A stretch of 64,000 nucleotides of DNA, from the NCBI RefSeq assembly GCF_011745145.1, contig NZ_CP050191.1, positions 1,081,991 to 1,145,990 on the forward strand. Direction: 5' to 3'. This document shows, piece after piece, positions 46,365-56,266 of the stretch (positions are counted from its first letter, which is position 1; each line of letters opens with the position of its first letter). The notes under the pieces were generated by a model. The model saw nothing but the letters and a program-made list of their open reading frames with translations, was not told the DNA's origin and ran no database searches. The position numbers and the translations under genes are program-made. This DNA is from Mycobacterium sp. DL440. GTDB lineage: Bacteria > Actinomycetota > Actinomycetes > Mycobacteriales > Mycobacteriaceae.

Positions 46365-46886
46365 TCAGCCGCTGTGGGCCGGCACCCACGCAGTCGGGCG
46401 CGGAGTCCACCGCGGAACGTTTCGGCAGAAGTCGTCGTACGGGGCACCGAACCGCTTGCGGAGGTGGGGCTCCTCGAAGACCGGGATCGCGATCACGGTC
46501 AGGGTGCAGAACAGTACGAACCAGCCGAACAGCCAGGGCGAGGCCGTGGCGACCGCGGTACCGAGCTGGATGCTGAACACCGCGGTCATCATCGGGTTGC
46601 GGACGTGCCGGTACGGCCCTTCCACCACAAGGTTGACCGGAGATCCGATGGCCAGGGCGCCCTTGCCGATGCGGTCGAACAGGATCACCGTCCAAACCAG
46701 GAACCACAGCCCGAACGCGATCAACGCCGCGCCCGCGAGGGCGAGCAGGAGCCCCGAAGTGGTGGTCAGGTCAGGGGCTTTCGTGCCGGTTGTCCAGATG
46801 ATCAGGGCCGGAATGAAGATCGTCATCGTTGCCGGGGCGATCAGCACCGAGATGGTGTGCCGCCACCAGAGTCGCCGCTGTGTCAT
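46365..46886 (-). CDS. Isoprenylcysteine carboxyl methyltransferase-like membrane protein
   Basis: 173 residues. Four or five membrane helices and the C-terminal SAM-binding signature of the ICMT/PEMT family: VEGPYRHVRNPMMTAVF, IPVFEEPHLRKRFGAPYDDFCRNVPRWTPR. Bacterial homologues methylate small lipids or unknown substrates. Divergent from the TetR gene at 46976; two TTCAACA-type palindromes lie between them, so the regulator probably controls this gene. Confidence 0.85.
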   Translation of the reverse strand: MTQRRLWWRHTISVLIAPATMTIFIPALIIWTTGTKAPDLTTTSGLLLALAGAALIAFGLWFLVWTVILFDRIGKGALAIGSPVNLVVEGPYRHVRNPMMTAVFSIQLGTAVATASPWLFGWFVLFCTLTVIAIPVFEEPHLRKRFGAPYDDFCRNVPRWTPRPTAWVPAHSG

Positions 46887-46900
46887 GTCGAGCTCCTTTC

Positions 46901-46916
46901 TTCAACAGGTGTTGAA
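46901..46916. promoter_or_regulatory. TetR operator 1 (TTCAACA palindrome)
   Basis: TTCAACAGGTGTTGAA, a perfect inverted repeat apart from the central GG, 15 bp upstream of the methyltransferase start. Confidence 0.65.
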
Positions 46917-46946
46917 GAAAACGCTACGCCTCGGCTTCCACATAGG

Positions 46947-46961
46947 TCAACGGTTGTTGAA
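46947..46961. promoter_or_regulatory. TetR operator 2 (related half-sites)
   Basis: TCAACGGTTGTTGAA carries the same TCAAC/GTTGA half-sites as operator 1, 14 bp before the TetR start. Two copies in one 89-bp divergent region support autoregulation. Confidence 0.55.
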
Positions 46962-46975
46962 CTAAACTTCGGGTC

Positions 46976-47575
46976 ATGTCAGAGACCGGGCGCAGTGGCC
47001 GCTGGCGCACGGGCCAACAGAACAAGCAGCGCATCATCGATGCGGCCCGGGACCACTTCATGCGCGGCGGCTACGAGCAGGCGACGGTGCGCGGGATCGC
47101 CGCCGACGCCGGCGTCGACGTTGCGATGGTCTACTACCACTTCGGCAACAAAGAGGGACTGTTCAACGCGTCGGTGCTCGACACCCCGCAGCACCCGCTG
47201 CATCAGTTGGCGCTTCTGCTCGCCGAAGATCCCGACCAGATCGGGGCACGGTTGGTGCGCGACGTGATCCAACGCTGGGACGAGGGCGCCTCCTTCGACC
47301 CGCTGCTGACCGTATGGCGGTCGGCCGCGATTCAACCGTTGGCGCGCAAACTCTTACACGACACGCTGGCTGGTCCTGTGGCCCAGCAGATCGCGGCTCA
47401 GTTCGGAGTCGACAATGCGGAGTTGCGGGCCGAGTTGGTGACCGTGCATCTGGTGGGCCTGGCGTTCGCGCGATATCAGCTCAAGATCGAGCCGATGGCG
47501 TCGGCAACCATCGATGATCTGGTGGCGTGGATCGGGCCGACCGTGCAGCGCTATCTCACAGATCCGAATCCGTAG
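46976..47575 (+). CDS. TetR-family transcriptional regulator
   Basis: 199 residues. The N-terminal HTH (NKQRIIDAARDHFMRGGYEQATVRGIAADAGVDVAMVYYHFGNKEGLFNAS) and C-terminal ligand domain have the Rv1219c/PsrA-like look, ending PTVQRYL. Divergent from the methyltransferase gene, and likely represses both through the TTCAACA sites. Confidence 0.9.
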   Translation: MSETGRSGRWRTGQQNKQRIIDAARDHFMRGGYEQATVRGIAADAGVDVAMVYYHFGNKEGLFNASVLDTPQHPLHQLALLLAEDPDQIGARLVRDVIQRWDEGASFDPLLTVWRSAAIQPLARKLLHDTLAGPVAQQIAAQFGVDNAELRAELVTVHLVGLAFARYQLKIEPMASATIDDLVAWIGPTVQRYLTDPNP

Positions 47576-47594
47576 CTGTGCCGCCCGGAGGGCG

Positions 47595-48401
47595 TCAGGC
47601 ACCGGTATCCGATTGCGTCATCGGCAGGAGCCGCCCGCGCAGCACCGCCACGAACGGACGCGGATCGGCGCGCCCGTCCCGACGGAACGGCATCGAGTCC
47701 CGGGACGCGCTGATCCACTCAGACCGGGTCATGTCGTCGAGGAACAATCGGCGTCCGGCCCGGCCGGCGAGCAGATGTAGCAGCAGGGTCCCGGTGCGCC
47801 CGTTGCCCTCACGGAACGGATGAATCTGGTTGTAGTCGGCATAGATTCGGGCTAACCGGTAGGACAGCGTGCCGTGGTCGATCTCGGTGCCCTCGTCGGA
47901 GAGTCCGCCAATCTCTGCGTGCAGTATTTCCAAGGCCCGCGGAATCCGCGCGCACGAGCCGAACGAGCTGTCACGTTTGCGAAGTTCGACGATGCGGGGC
48001 TCGCCCGCCCAGGCGTACACATCGCCGAACACGTGCCGGTGCAATGACCGCACATCCAGATCTGAGTCCTGGCAACGTAGATGCGCCTGAAGGATCCGGC
48101 CGGCCGTCGCGACGAATTCCAGCTGGGTGAGCACCGCAGCATCCTGTACACCGAAGTTGTTGCGCAGCACCGTGGTTCCTGGCAGGAAATACGGGCGGCG
48201 GCGCGCGAGCACCCGCTGGCGTGACGGCGGCGCGGGGGAGGGGAGGTGCCGTGCCAGGTACTCGCCGTAGGTGGTCAAGCCGGTGAGCAATGCGGTCAGG
48301 GAGGCGGTCTGCTCCGGTGTGGGCCGCCAGCCTTCGAGGTGCTCGGCGGCGATGGTCTGGGCCAGGGCGTGTCGCCCGGACTCGGTGGGGTCGGTTACCA
48401 C
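47595..48401 (-). CDS. Fic-domain protein (probable AMP/nucleotidyl transferase)
   Basis: 268 residues. The canonical Fic motif HPFREGNGRTG is near residue 193, preceded by the FGDVYAWAGEPRIVELRKRDSSF flap that holds the target peptide. Fic enzymes usually AMPylate proteins. I see no clear [ST]xxxE[GN] inhibitory helix in the N-terminus (nearest is TIAAEHLEG), so its control may come from elsewhere. GTG start overlaps the end of the nucleotidyltransferase gene by 7 bp. Confidence 0.85.
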   Translation of the reverse strand: MVTDPTESGRHALAQTIAAEHLEGWRPTPEQTASLTALLTGLTTYGEYLARHLPSPAPPSRQRVLARRRPYFLPGTTVLRNNFGVQDAAVLTQLEFVATAGRILQAHLRCQDSDLDVRSLHRHVFGDVYAWAGEPRIVELRKRDSSFGSCARIPRALEILHAEIGGLSDEGTEIDHGTLSYRLARIYADYNQIHPFREGNGRTGTLLLHLLAGRAGRRLFLDDMTRSEWISASRDSMPFRRDGRADPRPFVAVLRGRLLPMTQSDTGA

Positions 48402-49411
48402 GTGGAGAACGTCGAGGTCGACGCCAGATAGTCGAGTTTCCGCCGAACTCCGGTGAGTTCACGGCCGATACTGCGTAGCGCCGTGCGGTCCTGTGGCGGG
48501 AGATCCGACATTTCGACGCGCTCATCGACGTGGTCACCGGAGCCCGCGGGGTTCCAGCGTGCGGCCCGCAGCCGCCAGCGGATACTGGATCCGATGGCGT
48601 GACATTTCGCGAGCGCCCGGGCGTCATCGGGATCGAGGTAGCGGGTGCCGGCGGCCGCGGCGATCCGGTCGGCGGTGGGCAGTGCGTCGGATCCGCAACT
48701 GAGTGCGGCCCAGCGCGCGATTCGGACCACCGGGTCGACGGCGGCGTGTTTGACGTCGACGCCGCTGTCACCGGAGGTCAGCAGCCGCAGCCGGGACGGG
48801 ATGTGGGCGCGGGCGAAAGTGGCGTCCTGCAGCATCGCGGCCAGCGACAGCGGTTGGGCCCGCACCGCGATACCGGCTTGATCGCGAAGATCGGGCCCCG
48901 TCCCGAGGGGCAGGGCGTCGGTCAGCAGACCGATCATGACCACACCCCGGTCGGAGGAGGCATCGGCCGCCCACTCGCCGATGCCGATCGCCCACTCCTG
49001 GGCGGTGCGGTTGAACCGCACCCGAGAGGCGACCGCACCGTTGTCGTCGGCTCGGAAACCACAACAACCCAGCAGTTCATGCACGTGTACCGCCTGGGCC
49101 AGGGCCGATTCCGATGTGACGGCGGGGCTGCGGACCACCAGGGTCTCCAGATCCGAGCCGGGTAGCGCGTCGCCACGGCCGACGCTGCCCGAGGCGTACC
49201 AGTGGCTGCCGGGGTCCACCAGTCGCGCCGCGGTCGTCAGCGCGGAACGGGCGACGGCCGACCACACCGCGGCAACCGAGGCGGCCCCGACCCGGGCGTC
49301 GGCCACCTGCTGCACTGCACCGTGGGCTGCAGCGGCGGCGGCGACGAGTGCGGCCTCACTGTCCGCCGACGCAATACGCCGGCGGACTTCGTCCAATGCG
49401 GCCATAGCCAT
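48395..49411 (-). CDS. Nucleotidyltransferase (DUF294/GlnD-like)
   Basis: 338 residues. The pol-beta nucleotidyltransferase motif YASGSVGRGDALPGSDLETLVV (GS...D-D/E) is followed by a helical domain with a putative second-domain region FARAHIPSRLRLL...DVKHAAVDPVVRIARWAALS, as in DUF294 proteins. The start MAMAALDEVRRR (49411) is preferred. It overlaps the fic gene, so two nucleotide-transferring enzymes are made together; the target is unknown. Confidence 0.8.
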   Translation of the reverse strand: MAMAALDEVRRRIASADSEAALVAAAAAAHGAVQQVADARVGAASVAAVWSAVARSALTTAARLVDPGSHWYASGSVGRGDALPGSDLETLVVRSPAVTSESALAQAVHVHELLGCCGFRADDNGAVASRVRFNRTAQEWAIGIGEWAADASSDRGVVMIGLLTDALPLGTGPDLRDQAGIAVRAQPLSLAAMLQDATFARAHIPSRLRLLTSGDSGVDVKHAAVDPVVRIARWAALSCGSDALPTADRIAAAAGTRYLDPDDARALAKCHAIGSSIRWRLRAARWNPAGSGDHVDERVEMSDLPPQDRTALRSIGRELTGVRRKLDYLASTSTFSTW

Positions 49412-49582
49412 GTCGGCGATTGTGACAGTTGATCGACCCGGTGAGGTTTCGGCAACGCAATGCTTACCGCTCGCTACATGAACGAAACACGTGGGTGACA
49501 GCTCGGACACGCCAACAGGCTTATCTATCGAATGACAGTTAAGGAGCTGGCGGCACCGCCCCCGAGCCTGAGAGAAACGCCT

Positions 49583-51124
49583 ATGACCAGCAGCGCTACG
49601 GACAGACAGCAAGATGTGGCCGACCGTTTTGGCGACCACGACGACCTGGCCGAGTTTGGCTACGATCAGCAGTTGCACCGTCGGCTCGGCAAGTTCGAAT
49701 CCTTCGCCGCGGGCTTCTCGTTCGTGTCCATCCTGACCACGATCTTCCAGCTGTTCGGACTCGGGTTCGGCTTTGGCGGTCCCGCATTCTTCTGGACCTG
49801 GCCCGCGGTGTTCCTCGGGCAGTTCCTGGTGGCGCTGTGCTTTGCCGAGTTGGCCGCGCGCTATCCGATCTCGGGGGCCATCTATCAGTGGTCCCGCCGG
49901 ATGGGTGGCGAGGTGATCGGTTGGTTCGGCGGCTGGTTCATGATTCTGGCGCAGATCGTCACCGCCTCGGCCGCCGCGATCGCACTGCAGGTCGTGCTGC
50001 CCACGATCTGGTCCGGATTCCAGATCATCGGCGAGGACCCGGCCCTGACCTCACCGAGCGGTGCGGCCAACGCGGTCCTGCTCGGCACAGTGCTGCTGGT
50101 GCTCACAACGACGATCAACTGTCTTGGCGTCAAATGGATGTCGCGGGTCAACAGCGCCGGGGTGATCTGCGAGATCGTCGGTGTCATCGCGGTCATCGGC
50201 GTGTTCTTCACCCACGCCCAGCGCGGACCGCAGGTGGTGTTCGACACCGGTCACGCCGGTGGACAGCCCGGCTACGTCTGGGCCTGGATCATGAGCGGGC
50301 TGATGGCCGCCTATGTCATGGTCGGCTTCGGCTCGGCAGGCGAGCTCGCCGAGGAGACCCGCAATCCCCGCCGAGTCGCACCGCGCACCATCCGCCTGGC
50401 CCTGTCCGCCTCTGCGCTCGGCGGCGGGCTGATGATCCTGGGCGCCCTGATGGCCGCTCCCAGCCTGACCGATGGCCGACTGGCCACCGAGGGCCTTCCG
50501 TACGTGCTCGACACCGTGCTTTCCTCACCGTGGGGCACGGTGCTGCTGATCGACGTCTGCATCGCGATCACCATCTGCACCTTGGCAATTCAGACCGCCG
50601 CGTCCCGGCTGATGTTCTCGATGGCACGAGACGGGCGCCTGCCCGCCTCATCGATCCTGTCTCGCGTCAACAGCCACACCGGAACCCCGATCTGGCCGTC
50701 GGTGCTCATCGGTCTGCTGTGTATCGGGGTGCTGTTGGTCAACGTCGGCAACTCGGCGATCTTCGCCACACTGGCGAGTGTCTGCATCATCCTGATCTAC
50801 CTGGCCTACCTGATGGTGACTGCACCGCTGCTGTACCGGCGGCTCAAGGGCTGGCCCGCCCAGCGCAATCAGGTCGACGCCGAAGGGCTACCGCTGTTCT
50901 CGCTGGGCAAGTTCGGCATCGCCGTCAATGTCCTGGCGGTGCTCTACGGCACGGTGATGATCGTCAACCTGGGCTGGCCCCGAGCCGAGATCTTCAACCC
51001 AGGAGGGGATATGCCGATCCTGCAGTGGGCCGGACCACTGAGTATCGCGGCCGCGGTCGCGCTCGGCGCACTCTGCTTCCCCCGCGGCAAGACCCACCCC
51101 AAACCCGTCACGATCGGAGCCTGA
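49583..51124 (+). CDS. APC-family permease of the guanidine/urea utilisation operon
   Basis: 513 residues, twelve helices, amino-acid/polyamine/choline type: SFVSILTTIFQLFGLGFGFGGPAFFWTWP, FAELAARYPISGAIYQWSRRMGG, GSAGELAEETRNPRRVAPRTI. It heads a tight operon with two DUF1989 proteins, a carboxyltransferase and allophanate hydrolase, where such permeases import urea or guanidine-type compounds. ATG 49583 (GAGAGA upstream) is preferred to ATG 49532, which lacks an SD. The next ATG follows 1 bp after the stop. Confidence 0.87.
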   Translation: MTSSATDRQQDVADRFGDHDDLAEFGYDQQLHRRLGKFESFAAGFSFVSILTTIFQLFGLGFGFGGPAFFWTWPAVFLGQFLVALCFAELAARYPISGAIYQWSRRMGGEVIGWFGGWFMILAQIVTASAAAIALQVVLPTIWSGFQIIGEDPALTSPSGAANAVLLGTVLLVLTTTINCLGVKWMSRVNSAGVICEIVGVIAVIGVFFTHAQRGPQVVFDTGHAGGQPGYVWAWIMSGLMAAYVMVGFGSAGELAEETRNPRRVAPRTIRLALSASALGGGLMILGALMAAPSLTDGRLATEGLPYVLDTVLSSPWGTVLLIDVCIAITICTLAIQTAASRLMFSMARDGRLPASSILSRVNSHTGTPIWPSVLIGLLCIGVLLVNVGNSAIFATLASVCIILIYLAYLMVTAPLLYRRLKGWPAQRNQVDAEGLPLFSLGKFGIAVNVLAVLYGTVMIVNLGWPRAEIFNPGGDMPILQWAGPLSIAAAVALGALCFPRGKTHPKPVTIGA

Positions 51125-51125
51125 G

Positions 51126-51953
51126 ATGACCACTGCGACGACCGCAGGCGCCCGCGACCATGCCCGCGCCCAGGCCGGCACCCTCACCGATTCGATGCCG
51201 GTGGTGCCCGCCTCGGCCTGGCCCACACCGCCGCAGGATGTCGCTGCCGAGCAATTGACCTGGGCTGAAACGGTTCCCGGTGGTCGCTACACCAGCAAGG
51301 TGCTGGCCCGCGGCACCCGGCTGCGGCTGCGCGACCTCAACGGCACCGCGTGTGCCCACCTGCTGCTGTGGCGGGCAGATGCACCCTGGGAGCGGCTCAA
51401 TGTCGCCGACACCGTGAAAGTGCCCTGGCAGGCCTATCTTTCGTCGGGCCATCCGCTGCTCAGCGACCAGGGCCGGGTGTTGGCCACCCTGGTGTCCGAC
51501 ACCTCGGGCCACCACGATGCCCTGTGCGGGACCACCACCCGGTCCGGCAATGCCGCCAAATACGGTGCAGGCGACGTGGAGTCGCCGAGCCCGTCCGGTC
51601 GTGAACTGCTCGCGCTGGCAGCCGTCAAGAACGGCTTGACCCGACGCGACGTCGCGCCCAGCGTGTCGTTCTTCCACGGTGTGCGGGTCGATCTCGACGG
51701 CACGCTGGTGTCCACCGGGTCGGCCGGCGCCGGCACGGCCATTGAACTGATCACCCACCTGCCGCTGATCGTGGCTCTCGCGAATACCGCGCACCCCCTG
51801 GACCCGGCGCCGCAGTTCACTGTCGGTTCCCTGGAGGTGCTGGCCTGGTCCGCGCCGGGTGACCTGGCCGAGATCGGCGCCACGGTCGGTGACCGCGATC
51901 CGGAATACCTACGCGCCTACCTGAATTCCGAAGATGTCTGGAGTGCCCGATGA
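51126..51953 (+). CDS. DUF1989 protein (urea amidolyase-associated protein 1; carboxyguanidine deiminase subunit type)
   Basis: 275 residues. DUF1989 core: LARGTRLRLRDLNGTACAHLLLWRA, PWQAYLSSGHPLLSDQGRVLATLVSDTSGHHDALCG (putative metal His/Cys), then NVSFFHG-like APSVSFFHGVRVD. In the established guanidine pathway two DUF1989 proteins form a deiminase that turns carboxyguanidine into allophanate. It overlaps the second copy by 4 bp. Confidence 0.85.
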   Translation: MTTATTAGARDHARAQAGTLTDSMPVVPASAWPTPPQDVAAEQLTWAETVPGGRYTSKVLARGTRLRLRDLNGTACAHLLLWRADAPWERLNVADTVKVPWQAYLSSGHPLLSDQGRVLATLVSDTSGHHDALCGTTTRSGNAAKYGAGDVESPSPSGRELLALAAVKNGLTRRDVAPSVSFFHGVRVDLDGTLVSTGSAGAGTAIELITHLPLIVALANTAHPLDPAPQFTVGSLEVLAWSAPGDLAEIGATVGDRDPEYLRAYLNSEDVWSAR

Positions 51954-52570
51954 CCGTCACCGCTGCCCACACCATCGTCGATGAAATCGTTGCGCCACGC
52001 GCCCCGTGGTCGAAGATCGTGCGCGCCGGGGACGTGCTCACCGTCGTCGATCTGCACGGCAACCAGGCCGTGGACACCTTGTTCTACGGGGCCGACGACC
52101 ACACCGTGCGCTACAGCGCCCCGGCCACGATCACGGCCCAGGGCAACATCTTCCTGACCACCGGTTCGGTGCTGCGTGACAGTGACGGCGAGCCGATGCT
52201 GACCATCATCGACGACGAGGTCGGCAACCACGACACTCTCGGCGGGGCCTGCTCACAGGAATCGAACACGTTGCGCTACGGACACCACACCAAACACCAG
52301 CACGCCTGTGTGGAGAACTTCGTCGGCGAAGGCGCCCGGTGGGGGCTGACCAAGGCCGACATCGTCAGCAACATCAATTTCTTCATGAACGTGCCGGTAG
52401 ATCCGGATGGCGCACTGGGCATCGTCGATGGCCTGTCGGCACCGGGCAAGGCGGTGTCGCTGCGGGCCGAGATCGACACGTTGGTGCTGGTGTCGAACTG
52501 CCCGCAGATCAACAACCCGTGCAACGGATTCGACCCGACAGCCGTGCGGATGGTCGTGACCCGACCATGA
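51950..52570 (+). CDS. DUF1989 protein (urea amidolyase-associated protein 2; carboxyguanidine deiminase subunit type)
   Basis: 206 residues, paralogue of the preceding product: [50 protein letters not shown] (metal-site His/Cys), [27 protein letters not shown] and the C-terminal [15 protein letters not shown]. It overlaps the genes on both sides by ATGA-type junctions, supporting a stoichiometric complex. Confidence 0.87.
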   Translation: MTVTAAHTIVDEIVAPRAPWSKIVRAGDVLTVVDLHGNQAVDTLFYGADDHTVRYSAPATITAQGNIFLTTGSVLRDSDGEPMLTIIDDEVGNHDTLGGACSQESNTLRYGHHTKHQHACVENFVGEGARWGLTKADIVSNINFFMNVPVDPDGALGIVDGLSAPGKAVSLRAEIDTLVLVSNCPQINNPCNGFDPTAVRMVVTRP

Positions 52571-54561
52571 CCACGCTAGAGGTGATCCGGCCCGGCATGG
52601 CCACCACGATCCAGGACTGGCCGGGACGGACCGGGTACTGGCAGATCGGGGTGCCGCCGTCGGGACCGATGGACGATGTGTCCTTCCGGCTGGCCAACAT
52701 CGCGGTGGGTAACCCCGAGGGCGCGCCCGGCCTCGAGGCCACGATGGGCGGACCGGCGTTGCGCTTCGACACCGACACCTGGGTATGTGTCACGGGAGCC
52801 GCTGCGCCGGTGAGCGTCGACGGCGCACGGGTGGCGCAGTGGGTACCTTTGCTGGCCGAGGCTGGTCAGGTTCTGGACGTCGGCATGGTTGACGGCCCGG
52901 GCCTGCGGGTCTACATCGCCTTGGCGGGCGGGCTGCAGGCCGACGAATACCTCGGCAGCGCATCGACATTCACTCTCGGCCGGTTCGGCGGTCACGAGGG
53001 CCGGGTGCTGGCGGTGGGGGACAAGTTGGAAACCGCCGGGGCGCCTGCAGGCACTCGTCGGCGCATCCTGTTCGAGGAGCAGCCGGCCATCGGCCACCAC
53101 TGGTACATCGCAGTGACCGTCGGCCCGCACTCCGCGCCGGAATTCTTCACCCGCAACGACATCGACACGCTGCTCAACCACGACTACGTGGTGCACTTCA
53201 ACTCCGACCGCACCGGTGTCCGGCTGATCGGGCCGAAACCGGAATGGGCCCGCACCGACGGCGGTGAAGCTGGACTGCACCCGTCGAACATCCACGACAA
53301 CGCCTATTCGGTCGGCTCGCTCGACTTCACCGGGGATACCCCGATCCTGCTCGGACCCGACGGGCCCAGCCTCGGCGGTTTCGTCTGCCCGGTCACCGTC
53401 ACCGCTGCCGACCGGTGGAAGCTGGGCCAACTCGCTCCCGGTGCCACCATCCGGTTCGTCCCGGTGCAGGCAGCGTCGGCGGCCTCGCCGGCCACTGTCG
53501 GCCCGGCGCGCCGGGCCAACATCGCGGCGGTGTTCTCCCCAGGCGGCGATGAGGACGACGGAATCATCTCCGGCACAACCTCATCGGATGGCAGCACGGC
53601 GGTTACCTATCGGCGGATCGGGGACGACAACGTCTTGGTCGAATACGGCGAAATGCGCTTAGACCTCGCATTGCGGGCCCGCGCGCACGCCCTGCACCAC
53701 GCGCTGGAACAACACCGGCCCGATGGACTCATCGACCTCACGCCCGGGATCCGTTCGCTGCAGGTCAAGGTGGACCCGGCCCGGCTGCCACAATCGGCGC
53801 TGGTGCCGCTGCTGGCCGAACTCGAGGCCTCGTTGCCTGCCGCGCAGGATCTGGTGGTGCCCAGTCGGACCGTGCGGTTGCCGCTGAGCTGGGATGACCC
53901 GTCAACGCGGGAGGCGATCGAACGCTATATGCACGGCGTACGGGCCGATGCGCCGTGGTGCCCGTGGAACATCGAGTTCATCCGCCGCATGAACGGTCTG
54001 GATTCGGTCGACGATGTGCACCGAATCGTCTATGACGCCGAATATCTGGTGCTCGGTCTCGGCGATGTATACCTGGGTGCTCCGGTCGCCACACCGCTGG
54101 ATCCGAGGCATCGTCTGGTGACGACCAAGTACAACCCGGCACGCACCTGGACCCCGGAGAACGCGGTCGGTATCGGCGGTGCCTACCTGTGCATCTACGG
54201 GATGGAGGGGCCGGGCGGATACCAGTTCGTCGGGCGCACCACGCAGATCTGGAACCATCGTCATCCACTGGTGGCCCAGGGATTCGACCCCGAACATCCC
54301 TGGCTACTGAGGTTTTTCGACCGGATTCAGTGGTATCCGGTATCCGCCGAGGAGCTGCTGGACCTGCGCGCCGACATGGCCGCCGGACGCGGCCATATCG
54401 AGATCACCGACGGGACGTTCTCGTTGGCCGAGCATGAGCAGTTCCTGGACGCCAATGCCGAGGACATCGCGGTGAAGCGCACTGCGATGGAGGCGGCACG
54501 GGCCGAGGAACGTGAGCGGTGGGCAGCAGCAGGAGAATTCGCACGAAAGGAATCTGCATGA
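52567..54561 (+). CDS. Urea/guanidine carboxylase carboxyltransferase module (lacks biotin carboxylase and BCCP domains)
   Basis: 664 residues. The protein starts directly at the carboxyltransferase part ([41 protein letters not shown], KipA/AHS2-type) and continues into the KipI/AHS1-type half ([84 protein letters not shown]). It ends at [17 protein letters not shown], exactly where full-length urea carboxylases go on to the biotinyl domain. No biotin carboxylase and no MKM biotin site are encoded here or elsewhere in the window. It must use partners in trans or act as a 5-oxoprolinase-like enzyme. Confidence 0.88.
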   Translation: MTTLEVIRPGMATTIQDWPGRTGYWQIGVPPSGPMDDVSFRLANIAVGNPEGAPGLEATMGGPALRFDTDTWVCVTGAAAPVSVDGARVAQWVPLLAEAGQVLDVGMVDGPGLRVYIALAGGLQADEYLGSASTFTLGRFGGHEGRVLAVGDKLETAGAPAGTRRRILFEEQPAIGHHWYIAVTVGPHSAPEFFTRNDIDTLLNHDYVVHFNSDRTGVRLIGPKPEWARTDGGEAGLHPSNIHDNAYSVGSLDFTGDTPILLGPDGPSLGGFVCPVTVTAADRWKLGQLAPGATIRFVPVQAASAASPATVGPARRANIAAVFSPGGDEDDGIISGTTSSDGSTAVTYRRIGDDNVLVEYGEMRLDLALRARAHALHHALEQHRPDGLIDLTPGIRSLQVKVDPARLPQSALVPLLAELEASLPAAQDLVVPSRTVRLPLSWDDPSTREAIERYMHGVRADAPWCPWNIEFIRRMNGLDSVDDVHRIVYDAEYLVLGLGDVYLGAPVATPLDPRHRLVTTKYNPARTWTPENAVGIGGAYLCIYGMEGPGGYQFVGRTTQIWNHRHPLVAQGFDPEHPWLLRFFDRIQWYPVSAEELLDLRADMAAGRGHIEITDGTFSLAEHEQFLDANAEDIAVKRTAMEAARAEERERWAAAGEFARKESA

Positions 54562-56249
54562 GCGAGCTTGCGAGCGAATCATCGGCCCGGCGTCGGATTG
54601 CCGAGATCTACCGCCACATCGCCGATAGCGGGCGATCCGAGGTGTTCGTCCACCTGCGTCCGCAGGCCGAGGTCGAGGACGAACACCGTGCGGCGCTTGC
54701 GGGTGGCGGATCCCTGGCCGGTTTGGTGCTCGCGGTCAAGGACAACGTCGACGTGGCTGGGATACCCACCACTGCAGCGTGCCCAGACTTCAGTTACATT
54801 CCCCATGCCGACGCACCGGCGGTGTCCGCTCTCAAGGCCGCCGGTGCTGTCGTCATCGGAAAGACCAATCTCGACCAGTTCGCCACCGGCTTGGTGGGGA
54901 CCCGCAGTCCCTATGGCGCGGTGCGGGATTCCCGTCGGCCCGACTACATTTCCGGTGGGTCGAGTTCCGGGTCGGCGGTGGCCGTCGCGCTCGGATTCGC
55001 CGACATCGCGATCGGTACCGACACCGCCGGGTCCGGTCGGGTCCCAGCCGGACTGCAGGGCATTGTCGGGATCAAGCCAACCCTCGGTGTGGTCTCGACC
55101 GAGGGCGTCGTCCCGGCGTGCGCCAGTTATGACTGTGTGACGATCTTCGCCGCTGATCTGGCCACGGCACAGTCGGCGATGGCCGTGATGGGCGCCGGGG
55201 CACCGCAACGGCAGTGGCCGGCCGAGGTTCCCTTCGCAGCGCCGGTGACTCCTCGGATCGCGATTCCGGAAGCGCTGACCGGACTCGACGATGAATGGCA
55301 GGCCACCTTCGACGCCGCCGTACGCCAGGCGAAGGACGCCGGATTCGACACGGTCCCGATCCCGATGGACGACTTCTTCGCCGCGGCCGAGCTGCTCTAC
55401 AGCGGCGCTCTGGTCGCTGAAAGATGGGATGCGGTAGGGGAGTTCGTCAGCACGGCAGGCCTTGATGCGGGGTTGGATCCGACCGTGGCTGCGATCATCA
55501 CCGCGGCGGGGAGGTATTCGGCCACGGACCTGCTGCGTGATCGTCGCCATGTCGATGAGCTGCGCGGCAAGGCGTTGACGCAGCTCGCCGGCTGTCACGC
55601 GCTCATGGTGCCGACCGCCCCCGAGCATCCACGCATCGACGAGGTCGCGGCTGACCCGGTTGCCGTGAACTCCCGGATGGGCCGGTTCACGAACTTCTGC
55701 AACCTCTTCGACATGTGCGCCATCGCAGTTCCCGCGGGGACGGTGTCCGACGGTGCGCAGTTCGGAATCACCCTGCTGGCACCGGGATTCCACGACGGCG
55801 TCATCGCCGATTTGGCCGCCCGGTTCCTCGATGCCCCGTCGGCCGGGACCTGGCCCGAGTCGGGCGGCGCGCCGTTGACAGAGCTTGCGGTGTTCGGTGC
55901 GCATCTGCGCGGGCAGCCGCTGGAACACCAGCTCAGCGGGCGGGGGGCGCGCTGGGCCGGGCCGATCACGACCGCACCGCATTACCGTCTGTACGCACTC
56001 GACACGGTTCCGCCCAAACCGGGGCTGACGCGCGTGGGCGAGGGCGGTGCCCCGATTGTCGGAGAACGGTGGCTGTTGTCCCCGGCTGCGCTGGGCGAGT
56101 TCCTGGCCGAGTTACCCGCACCGATGTTGCTCGGGAAGGTGGAGCTCGACGACGGCCGCTGGATCACCGGCTTCGGCTGTGACCACACCGCGCCAGCATA
56201 TGGCCGCGACATCACCGAGTACCGGGGGTGGTTGGCCGCGATGGCTTGA
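54558..56249 (+). CDS. atzF: Allophanate hydrolase
   Basis: 563 residues. The amidase-signature domain has the catalytic Lys in [11 protein letters not shown] (about 60), the Ser-rich [14 protein letters not shown] (about 132-145) and [12 protein letters not shown] (nucleophile Ser). The separate C-terminal domain ([27 protein letters not shown]...[12 protein letters not shown]...[20 protein letters not shown]) is typical of allophanate hydrolase, which yields two NH3 and two CO2. Last gene of the operon. Confidence 0.93.
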   Translation: MSELASESSARRRIAEIYRHIADSGRSEVFVHLRPQAEVEDEHRAALAGGGSLAGLVLAVKDNVDVAGIPTTAACPDFSYIPHADAPAVSALKAAGAVVIGKTNLDQFATGLVGTRSPYGAVRDSRRPDYISGGSSSGSAVAVALGFADIAIGTDTAGSGRVPAGLQGIVGIKPTLGVVSTEGVVPACASYDCVTIFAADLATAQSAMAVMGAGAPQRQWPAEVPFAAPVTPRIAIPEALTGLDDEWQATFDAAVRQAKDAGFDTVPIPMDDFFAAAELLYSGALVAERWDAVGEFVSTAGLDAGLDPTVAAIITAAGRYSATDLLRDRRHVDELRGKALTQLAGCHALMVPTAPEHPRIDEVAADPVAVNSRMGRFTNFCNLFDMCAIAVPAGTVSDGAQFGITLLAPGFHDGVIADLAARFLDAPSAGTWPESGGAPLTELAVFGAHLRGQPLEHQLSGRGARWAGPITTAPHYRLYALDTVPPKPGLTRVGEGGAPIVGERWLLSPAALGEFLAELPAPMLLGKVELDDGRWITGFGCDHTAPAYGRDITEYRGWLAAMA

Positions 56250-56266
56250 GCCGGAAGGGGTGGCCC

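Noticed and set aside
49412..49582. Guanidine riboswitch upstream of the guanidine-type operon
   Set aside because: The function would fit, and there is a GGCGG/CCGCC hairpin with CTGAGAG near the start codon. However, the guanidine-I core (CTGGTCCGAGAG) and the guanidine-III ACCCGGTCAGGACAAG-like core are not present. A covariance-model search would decide.
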